A stretch of 15,731 bases of DNA from JBKPDV01 sp046728075 (GTDB lineage Bacteria > Acidobacteriota > Thermoanaerobaculia > UBA5066 > Gp7-AA6): NCBI GenBank assembly GCA_046728075.1, contig JBKPDV010000177.1, positions 1-15,731 of the forward strand, given 5' to 3'. Both the position numbers and the translations under genes were made by a program. The number at the start of each line of letters is the position of its first letter. Position 1 is the stretch's first letter. The notes under the pieces are model-generated. The model was not told where the DNA came from. It made no database searches and was given only the letters and a program-made list of their open reading frames with translations. This document shows positions 1-5,884 of this stretch, piece by piece.

Positions 1-249
1 CGTGTTGTCCTTCCAGTTGGCGTGTCCGCCGACGCACTTCCAGTCGAGGCGGCGATTGCGCTCCAGCTGTGTGATCTGCATCTCCGGGCTGAAGTCACCC
101 GTGAACCGGAAGGAGATCACCCCGCCGACCGCCTCGGGAGCGCGGACGCGGTTCGTCCACCAACCCGAGAGGCCCTTTTCCGTCGTAAGCGATCGATACA
201 CCGCCTCCGGCGACGCGTGGATGTGAACGAAGTGGATGATCTTCTTCAC
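1..249 (-). CDS. SRPBCC / AHSA1-like domain protein, N-terminal part (runs off left edge)
   Basis: The first 83 codons are present and the gene continues beyond the window. The protein opens VKKIIHFVHIHASPEAVYRS, followed by SLTTEKGLSGWWT. This is the usual first strand and helix of SRPBCC (START/Bet v 1-like) proteins of the AHSA1 group, in which 'I..sPe.Vf.alT....l..WW' is characteristic. A later FRFTGDFSPEMQITQLE stretch fits the next strands of the cup-shaped ligand-binding fold. The GTG start at 249 was chosen because an in-frame TAG lies ten codons upstream and a GGAAGGAAG stretch sits just before the GTG. These proteins bind small hydrophobic ligands or act as stress-related factors; the specific role cannot be read. 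It lies downstream of the APC permease on the same strand, but a 141-bp gap makes co-transcription uncertain. Confidence 0.8.
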   Translation of the reverse strand, partial: MKKIIHFVHIHASPEAVYRSLTTEKGLSGWWTNRVRAPEAVGGVISFRFTGDFSPEMQITQLERNRRLDWKCVGGHANWKDNT

Positions 250-350
250 GACGGATTCTTCCTTCCGCGCTCGATTCTAAGTCGGTCTCGGCGGCGGAGC
301 GATGGATAGACTCGCACACTCGCGGCTTGCCCTGAACAGTCGTAGCGGGA

Positions 351-394
351 TCTCTTGCTAAGGCACGCTTCGCACGCTGCGACCTGGATTTCAG
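351..394 (+). repeat. degenerate tail-only copy of the interspersed two-hairpin repeat
   Basis: This stretch contains GGCACGCTTCGCACGCTGCG followed by ACCTGGATTT. It matches, with a few substitutions, the right half of the repeat copies at 2841-2917 and 9437-9515. The left half, which carries the strong CCCTCTCCC/GGGAGAGGG hairpin, is missing. Its right edge overlaps the TGA stop of the APC permease at 391-393, so the repeat lies exactly at a gene 3' end, as the other copies nearly do. Confidence 0.6.
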
Positions 395-1713
395 TCTCGC
401 TTGTGCAGCAGGCGGTAAGCCGGCAGGCCGGTCAGCACGAGCGCGAAGCCTGCGAATGCCTGAAGCGGCCGCGCATGTACCGCCAGGGCCACGACTGCGA
501 GAATGAACGCCACGAAAAGCGCGGCAGTCACGGGATAGCCGGGGGCGCGGAATCCGGCCGCATCCGATTCTCGCCGGCGAAATCGGAACAGGCCCGCCGC
601 CGCGAGGGCGATGAAGACGAGCGTCGTACACAAGAAGAACGCGACGATTTGCTGGAACGTACCGGTCAGGACGAACACGCTCGCGATCGCGGCCAGAAGC
701 GCGGTCGCCCGCACCGGGGCCTTCGTCACCGGATGGAGCGAGGCCAGGGCCGTAAGAAACAGCCCGTCCCGGCTCATGGCGATGTAGACGCGCGGGGCCA
801 TCAGGAGCAGCGCCATCGCGCTCGCGACAACCGAGAGGACGACGACCGCGGCCAGCGACCGCGGTCCGGACGGGCCGAGGAGAGCCTCTCCGAAGCGCCG
901 GGCGAACTCCGAGGCGCTGCCCGCCTGCTCCGGCGGCACGAGATACACGAACGCCAACGTTGTCGTCAGGTAAATCAACGTCACTACTGTGACCCCGAGC
1001 GCCAGCGCCCGGGGTAACTGGCGGCGGGGATCACGCATTTCACCGGCGACGCGGCTCGCCTCCCAGAATCCTCCGAAGGAATAGAACGCGCCCAGAAGAC
1101 CCAGCGCCAATGCCTCGGCGATGGGCGGAGCGCCGGGGCGCCGCGCGACAAATGGCACGAAATGCAACCAGCTCCCGGAGCCGATCGCCAGCGCGCCGAG
1201 AACGATCGCGGCAAGCGCGCCGACTTTGACGGCCGTCATCAGATTGATCACGCGCGAGCTCAATCTCAACCCGGCCATGTTCACGAGCGCGAGCGCCCAG
1301 ATTGTTCCCACCGCGAGCCAGCGTTCCTGCCCCGACGCACCCGGCCACAGCAGGACGAGGTACTGCGAGAGCCCCAACGCCAGCGCCGCCGTGACGCCCG
1401 GATCCATGACGAGGAGGCTTTGCCACCCGTAGAGAAAAGCCACCCGCTCGCCCCAGGCCTCCCGCAGATAGACGTACGGGCCGCCAGCAAGGGGAAACCT
1501 CGAGGCCAACTCTCCGAAAGTGAAAGCTCCGGCGAGAACCAGCGCGCCGCACGCGAGCCAGAGTCCGAGCGTCAGCGCGGGAGAGGCGAGCGCTCCGATC
1601 AGCTCCGCGGGAGTCAGGAAAATACCGACGCCGATCGTGTGGCCGACGACGAGCGCCGTCGCGGACCAGAACCCGAGCACGCGTGGAGCATTCTCCTGCA
1701 TTGCGATTGGCAT
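391..1713 (-). CDS. APC-family amino acid permease
   Basis: A predicted inner-membrane protein of 440 residues, the normal length for APC-superfamily amino acid/polyamine transporters, with about 12 hydrophobic segments. Family hallmarks are the unwound TM1 motif GHTIGVGIFLTP (residues 24-35) and the TM2-TM3 motif GELASRFPLAGGPYVYLREA (67-86). A later segment, FGGFWEASRVAGEMRDPRRQ, matches the APC pattern preceding 'NP.R..P.ai'. The substrate is probably an amino acid; LAT/CAT-like is a guess. The open frame extends to 1953, but that start would run through the divergent hydrolase gene, and the membrane domain starts right after ATG 1713, so I start there. ATG 1701 is an equally possible start. 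Neither has a strong Shine-Dalgarno sequence. It is divergent from the secreted hydrolase, sharing a 161-bp gap in which I see no convincing promoter. Confidence 0.88.
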   Translation of the reverse strand: MPIAMQENAPRVLGFWSATALVVGHTIGVGIFLTPAELIGALASPALTLGLWLACGALVLAGAFTFGELASRFPLAGGPYVYLREAWGERVAFLYGWQSLLVMDPGVTAALALGLSQYLVLLWPGASGQERWLAVGTIWALALVNMAGLRLSSRVINLMTAVKVGALAAIVLGALAIGSGSWLHFVPFVARRPGAPPIAEALALGLLGAFYSFGGFWEASRVAGEMRDPRRQLPRALALGVTVVTLIYLTTTLAFVYLVPPEQAGSASEFARRFGEALLGPSGPRSLAAVVVLSVVASAMALLLMAPRVYIAMSRDGLFLTALASLHPVTKAPVRATALLAAIASVFVLTGTFQQIVAFFLCTTLVFIALAAAGLFRFRRRESDAAGFRAPGYPVTAALFVAFILAVVALAVHARPLQAFAGFALVLTGLPAYRLLHKRD

Positions 1714-1874
1714 GTCTTGCGGCGGTTGCGGTGCGATCTTTATCCCAAACTTGCCGGCAGGGGAAGAAAAGGGCGGGCGCCTTGACTGGAATCTCTCGCT
1801 TTTGCGTCGGGCTCCGACGGATCGAACCAAACTCTTGAAGCGAGTCCACGTATGTTTCGAGGAGGGGAAATCCG

Positions 1875-2780
1875 ATGAAGACTTGCCGCTGGGCATCTGT
1901 TCTTTCGGCTCTCGTTCTCGTGTTGGCGAACGGCCGAGCGGCCGGGCAAGCAAAGGGGCCCAACGACATGGCGGAGCGCGTCAGCAAACCCGTCGTGTAC
2001 CAGGTGGAGGGGATGGACCGCGTCCGAGTGCGCAAGGACCTCGTCTACAAGAAGGACGGCTCAGTCGAGCTGAAGATGGACATCGCGACGCCGGAGAAGC
2101 AAAGGCCGGGCGAGACTCTGCCGGTCGTCTTCTTCATCCATGGCGGCGTTCCTGCCGATGTTCCGGTCAAGCCGAAGGATTGGGGGATCTACAGGTCGTG
2201 GGGCCGGCTCATTGCGGCGTCCGGAATGGCTGCGGTGACCTTCAACCACCGTGTGGGATTCCCGGATCCGAACCTGGCCCAGGGCGCCGCCGACTTGACC
2301 GATGCGATCGCGTTCGTCCGAGGCCGGGCCGCGGAATTTGGAATCGACCCCGAGCGCATCGCGCTGGCCGCCTATTCGGCCGGGGGCCCCTTACTCGCCG
2401 CGCCGATCCGCGAGCCCAAACCCTACGTTCGCTGCCTCGTGGCGTTCTACTCCTTTCTCGACCTCCGTCCCTCGGCGCTCCATCGCAAGTTTCTTTCGGA
2501 GGAGCAGGTCCGGCAGTTCTCGCCGGCCGTCGCTCTGACGGAGAGCACCGGCAAGCTCCCGCCGATCTTCGTCGCGCGCGCCGGGAAGGATCAGATTCCC
2601 GATCTGCTGCCGGGCCTGGATCGGTTTGTCGCGGAAGCCCTGGCGCGGAACGCTCCTCTCGTGCTCTACAACCAGCCGGACGGTGAGCACGGATTCGACA
2701 ACCAGGAGGGCGATCCGCGATCACGCGAAATCGTTCGGGAGGCGGTGGAGTTCTTGAAAAGAAATCTCGCGGTGAAGTAA
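1875..2780 (+). CDS. secreted alpha/beta hydrolase (dienelactone hydrolase / esterase-like)
   Basis: The protein has 301 residues. Residues 1-23 form a Sec-type signal peptide (basic K2/R5, hydrophobic SVLSALVLVLA, then GRAAG), so it probably acts in the periplasm or outside the cell. The alpha/beta-hydrolase core follows. It has an oxyanion-hole HGG at 89-91, a nucleophile elbow A-Y-S-A-G-G with Ser168 (Ala replaces the usual first Gly of GxSxG), a candidate acid Asp239 or Asp243, and a catalytic His272 in DGEHGFD. This order of residues fits ester hydrolases of the alpha/beta-hydrolase-3/dienelactone-hydrolase type; the substrate cannot be read. AGGAGG at 1860-1865, nine bases before the ATG, fixes the start. 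It ends in a repeat-rich convergent junction. Esterase or peptidase activity are both possible within this fold. Confidence 0.88.
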   Translation: MKTCRWASVLSALVLVLANGRAAGQAKGPNDMAERVSKPVVYQVEGMDRVRVRKDLVYKKDGSVELKMDIATPEKQRPGETLPVVFFIHGGVPADVPVKPKDWGIYRSWGRLIAASGMAAVTFNHRVGFPDPNLAQGAADLTDAIAFVRGRAAEFGIDPERIALAAYSAGGPLLAAPIREPKPYVRCLVAFYSFLDLRPSALHRKFLSEEQVRQFSPAVALTESTGKLPPIFVARAGKDQIPDLLPGLDRFVAEALARNAPLVLYNQPDGEHGFDNQEGDPRSREIVREAVEFLKRNLAVK

Positions 2781-2840
2781 CTCCACCTCATCCTGACCAT
2801 CACCCCAGAGGGAGATGAGCGAGATGGCGGCTGAGTCTTC

Positions 2841-2917
2841 CCCTCACCCCGCCCCTCTCCCGGAGGGAGAGGGAGTTCTCGTTGCGGCACGCTCCGCACG
2901 CCGCGACTTGGACTTGA
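2841..2917 (+). repeat. interspersed two-hairpin repeat, copy 1 (full length)
   Basis: This is the most complete copy of an element found four times in the window. It begins CCCTCACCCC and contains a perfect 9-bp stem, CCCTCTCCC (2853-2861), loop GGA, GGGAGAGGG (2865-2873). About 10 bases later comes GCGGCACGCTCCGCACGCCG, which can form a second, weaker hairpin, and then ACTTGGACTTGAG. It lies between convergent genes, so the strong hairpin could work as a bidirectional terminator; there is no obvious T-tract. It codes for nothing recognisable. Confidence 0.85.
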
Positions 2918-2921
2918 GTTC

Positions 2922-2970
2922 CTCACCCCGGCCCTCTCCCGGAGGGAGAGGGCGAGGCTGCCGCGACTTC
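2922..2970 (+). repeat. interspersed two-hairpin repeat, copy 2 (internally deleted)
   Basis: A direct repeat of copy 1, offset by 79 bp. CTCACCCCG leads into the identical stem CCCTCTCCC (2932-2940), loop GGA and GGGAGAGGG (2944-2952). The tail is shortened to GCGAGGCTGCCGCGACTTC, as if about 20 bases of the second hairpin were lost. It ends two bases before the stop codon of the minus-strand glycosyltransferase at 2972. Confidence 0.8.
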
Positions 2971-2971
2971 A

Positions 2972-4648
2972 CTAAGGAAGGTCCAGTCGGACGAGAGAGA
3001 GTGACTCGAACGGGGATTTGCCCGGCGTGCGGGCTGCTTTCATCCAGCTTCCTGCCAGCCAGGGGCGGCGTTCGAGGACGACCGACGGCATGGGAACTTC
3101 GGATAGGAGCGGCTCGTCGGCGGTTCGCATCAGAAGGTAGGCCTCCTTGTGATGCGTGCGCCCGATGAGCTCCCTGGGCCTGCCCAAGGGAATCCAAGGC
3201 GATCGCGAGTAGAACTCCTGATGCGCGGCGTTCAGGCTCACGAAGAACGCGTCGCAGCCGGACGGGCACTCTCTGCGCACCCTTTCCCCGAATTCCGGAA
3301 TCGGATCGAACCGGTTGATCCCTTCGTCGACCTTTTCCAGCGCGAAGAACACGAGGCCGCACGCCAGGGCAGTTGCGATCGGGATTCGAACGCGCTCCAG
3401 TGTCAGTCCCCCAGCCAACAGCACGACCGCCAGGATCGCGAGCGACGGCGCGACCAGAATCACGGCGCCTCTGCCGAGCGTGTCGCTCAAGAAACGGAAG
3501 CCCCACACGACGACGCCAAGCGCCAGGATGACGACTACGGCGCCGAGGAACCAGGCAAGACGGCCGGAAGGACGTTCGCGCGCGGCCTCGCTCTCCAGGC
3601 GCTCGGCGACCAGGATCGCGATCGCGGGAAAGAGAGGCATCATGTAGACCTCGCGCTTCATGACGAGGAGCGACCAGAAGACAATCCCGAAGAGGAACCA
3701 GCCCAGAGGGAGGCTCGATGGCCGGCGCCGGCCCAGCGATCGGATCAGGAAAAGGCTCCAGGGAAAAGCCGCGAGCGCCAGGACCGGAATGTAATAGACG
3801 ATCCCGCGCGCGGACGGCATGAACCGCGATGTCGCTCCGCGCAGAAACTGCTGCTCCCAATAAAACTGCTTCCAGAAGTCGGCTCCGAGCCGGCGGGTCA
3901 TGGCCCAGTGCCAGGGTGCCGTCACGGCCAGGACGACGACCGCCGCCGCGAGTCCGCGGCGCCAGGCTCGGATCGGCCGCGTGCGGTCGAGCAGCAGGCC
4001 CGTCGCGACCGCGCCGACCGGCAGCACGAGGCCGATGAGCCCCTTGGAGAGAAACGCGAGACCGAGCGCGATTCCGGCCGGAACCGCGTATCGCCAATCC
4101 GACCCTTCGGAATTGCGGCTCGTCGCGTCCAGCGCGAAGGCGGCGAGCGTCACGAAGAGAGTCAGAAGAACGTCGCCCGACGAATAGCGCATGAAGGTCC
4201 AGAAGGAATAAGTGAACAGGAGGATCAGGCCGGTCAGAACGGCCGCACGCTCGCCGCTGCGGCGACGGACCCACAGGTAGACGGCGAGAACGGTCGCGAG
4301 CGAAGCCACGGCGCCAGGCAGGCGTTCACTCGCCACGGTGATGCCGAAAAGGCCGTAGCTCGCCGCGATGGACCAGTGCGCCAGCGGCGGCTTGTCGAGG
4401 AAGATCCCTCCTTCGAAACGAGGAACAAGAAAGTCCCGGGACTGCAGCATGTAGATCGGCGGAACGGCGTACATCGACTCGTTGCCGGTCTGAAGCGGAG
4501 AGCTGGAGAGTCGGCCCAGATAAAGGTAGAGACCGAGGCAGACGGCAGTCACGGCGAGGACCGCGGCGACTCGATCGCGAATCGCGGCCGGTTGGCCGCC
4601 TGCCGCCGCAGATGTTGAGCCCGAGCTCTGGCCGTTGACGAGCGGCAT
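2972..4648 (-). CDS. ArnT/PMT-type membrane glycosyltransferase
   Basis: A 558-residue polytopic membrane protein of the GT-C superfamily (PMT/ArnT, GT39/GT83-like). These enzymes take a sugar from a polyprenyl-phosphate carrier on the periplasmic side and attach it to lipid, glycan or protein. After the first transmembrane helix (about 25-46) comes the signature first periplasmic loop: TGNESMYA (54-61), RDFLVPRFEGGIFLDKPPLA (71-90) and RLPGAVASL. This matches the ArnT pattern 'dE.rYA...RDWLvP...g..yl.KPPL..W'. A hydrophobic block follows, then a soluble C-terminal tail of roughly 110 residues. ATG 4648 was preferred over an upstream in-frame start at 4687 because it clears the preceding gene by seven bases; neither has a clear Shine-Dalgarno. 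It is the last gene of a three-gene cluster with the barrel protein and a second glycosyltransferase. Donor and acceptor are unknown; calling it lipid A-specific would be unsupported. Confidence 0.85.
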   Translation of the reverse strand: MPLVNGQSSGSTSAAAGGQPAAIRDRVAAVLAVTAVCLGLYLYLGRLSSSPLQTGNESMYAVPPIYMLQSRDFLVPRFEGGIFLDKPPLAHWSIAASYGLFGITVASERLPGAVASLATVLAVYLWVRRRSGERAAVLTGLILLFTYSFWTFMRYSSGDVLLTLFVTLAAFALDATSRNSEGSDWRYAVPAGIALGLAFLSKGLIGLVLPVGAVATGLLLDRTRPIRAWRRGLAAAVVVLAVTAPWHWAMTRRLGADFWKQFYWEQQFLRGATSRFMPSARGIVYYIPVLALAAFPWSLFLIRSLGRRRPSSLPLGWFLFGIVFWSLLVMKREVYMMPLFPAIAILVAERLESEAARERPSGRLAWFLGAVVVILALGVVVWGFRFLSDTLGRGAVILVAPSLAILAVVLLAGGLTLERVRIPIATALACGLVFFALEKVDEGINRFDPIPEFGERVRRECPSGCDAFFVSLNAAHQEFYSRSPWIPLGRPRELIGRTHHKEAYLLMRTADEPLLSEVPMPSVVLERRPWLAGSWMKAARTPGKSPFESLSLVRLDLP

Positions 4649-4655
4649 CAGCGTT

Positions 4656-5804
4656 CTAAAACCCGGGCACGGACACTTCCGCCGCAAGGCCGACCGTAAT
4701 GTCGCCGGCCCCCTGCCACCCGAAGAAACCGGCCGAACGGCGGATGTCCAATCGCTGCGTCGGCAAGACGCCCGTCGGGTCAGACAGGGTCACTGTCTCG
4801 TCGCCGCGCGCCCAGCGCACGAAAACCCGGGGAAAGACGTAGCCTCCCAACTTTCCACGGACGACCAGGTCGGCGATGAAATGGTGCGCTCGCGAGCTGG
4901 GATGGAAGCCCCGCTCGAACGCGGCGGCCTCCGTCCCGAGGACAGCCTGCGAAACGAAGGGCAGGACCGTGCGGTCGTACGTCCCGGACAGGAAGACACT
5001 CAGGCTCGGGCCGGACCAGCCGGCACCCGCTCGATACGCTTCGAGCGAGGCATCGGACGAGAGGTGGCGTGGGACAAAAGAGGGCAGGCTCTGTTCCGTA
5101 GCATCGACCGAGCCGCTCGCTCTCTGCGCGCCGAGCACGAGCGTCCAGTCCGACAAACAGGCGCGCGCCTCGATCGCGCCGCCGTAGACCCCTCCGCCGG
5201 ATAAGTGAAACGCGCCCGAAGTGCCATTGGTGCCATCGGCCTGGACGTAGATTGCGGCAGCCGAAGCCTCGAGCCCTGTCCACCTGTGCCTCCAGCCCAG
5301 GGCCACGTCGATTCGGTCGGCTCCGAGCGTCCGCGAGCCGCCGAGCACAGCGTCGGCTCCGTTGGAGACGAAGTGCTCGGTCGAGTCATGATTCTTCCGG
5401 CTTCCGGTGGCCTCGACGGAATCGCGCGGTCCCAGAGGTAGCCGCACGAGCAGCGCGTAGTTCTCGAACCGTCCATCCCCTGTCGCGCTCGTCTGGCCCG
5501 GTCCCCGAGAGCCCTGGTTCTGGTCCGAGCCAGACGGGGCGAGCGCGACCCGCAGCTTCCATTCGAGCTCCGGGGTTCCGGCTCCCAGACCGTCCTTCGC
5601 CGCGCGGTTGGCTCCGATTCCGATGAGACCAAATCGGCCAATGACCCGCGAGACGTCCTCGCTGCCGCTGGCGAGATCAAGCCGGCGGCCGACAGCCGAA
5701 TAGGAGGCTCCGAGCTCCGCGTTCCATCCCGGGGGAGGGGCGAGATCGACGCCAAGCAGGAGCCCTGCGCAAAAAAGGCAGGCGCCGACCAGATCGTTAC
5801 CCAT
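4656..5804 (-). CDS. predicted outer-membrane beta-barrel protein, unknown function
   Basis: A 382-residue protein I do not recognise as a named family. A short hydrophobic N-terminus (LVGACLFCAGLLLGVDLA) looks like a signal peptide, though it lacks the usual basic residues. The rest alternates polar and hydrophobic/aromatic residues in strand-like runs (WNAELGASYSAVG, ENYALLVRLPLG, RIDVALGWRHRW, ASAAAIYVQA, LSVFLSGTYDRT, YVFPRVFVRWA), separated by Gly/Ser/Asp-rich turns. The chain ends GDITVGLAAEVSVPGF, with the C-terminal Phe typical of the beta-signal read by the BAM machinery. The start is secure: an in-frame TGA lies six codons upstream and GAGGGG precedes the ATG. It sits between two GT-C glycosyltransferases on one strand, so an envelope glycan or glycolipid role is plausible but inferred. 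Confidence 0.65.
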   Translation of the reverse strand: MGNDLVGACLFCAGLLLGVDLAPPPGWNAELGASYSAVGRRLDLASGSEDVSRVIGRFGLIGIGANRAAKDGLGAGTPELEWKLRVALAPSGSDQNQGSRGPGQTSATGDGRFENYALLVRLPLGPRDSVEATGSRKNHDSTEHFVSNGADAVLGGSRTLGADRIDVALGWRHRWTGLEASAAAIYVQADGTNGTSGAFHLSGGGVYGGAIEARACLSDWTLVLGAQRASGSVDATEQSLPSFVPRHLSSDASLEAYRAGAGWSGPSLSVFLSGTYDRTVLPFVSQAVLGTEAAAFERGFHPSSRAHHFIADLVVRGKLGGYVFPRVFVRWARGDETVTLSDPTGVLPTQRLDIRRSAGFFGWQGAGDITVGLAAEVSVPGF

Positions 5805-5884
5805 TCTTGCCCCTCGTCAAACGGAAACCACTCTCTTCGGCGGTCACCCCGCCGGCCGCGCCGCGGAAGAACCTTTGTCGAACA

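Noticed and set aside
95..631. 178-codon minus-strand open frame spanning the gap between the SRPBCC and APC genes
   Set aside because: It overlaps both real genes in another frame and its translation is Arg/Pro-rich without motifs.
1782..1810. TTGACT as -35 of a promoter for the secreted hydrolase
   Set aside because: No acceptable -10 at 16-18 bp; the match alone is not enough.
1714..1953. Upstream extension of the APC permease start to 1953
   Set aside because: The added residues are polar, unlike the family N-terminus, and the extension would overlap the first 79 bases of the divergent hydrolase gene, which has a good ribosome-binding site.
2841..2970. Possible CRISPR array from repeated GC-rich units
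   Set aside because: Only two adjacent copies, unequal units, no uniform spacers and no cas genes; further copies lie dispersed at gene ends.
3149..4618. 489-codon plus-strand open frame opposite the second glycosyltransferase
   Set aside because: Same shadow signature (Arg, Glu, Asp, Gln-rich); no ribosome-binding site or domain.
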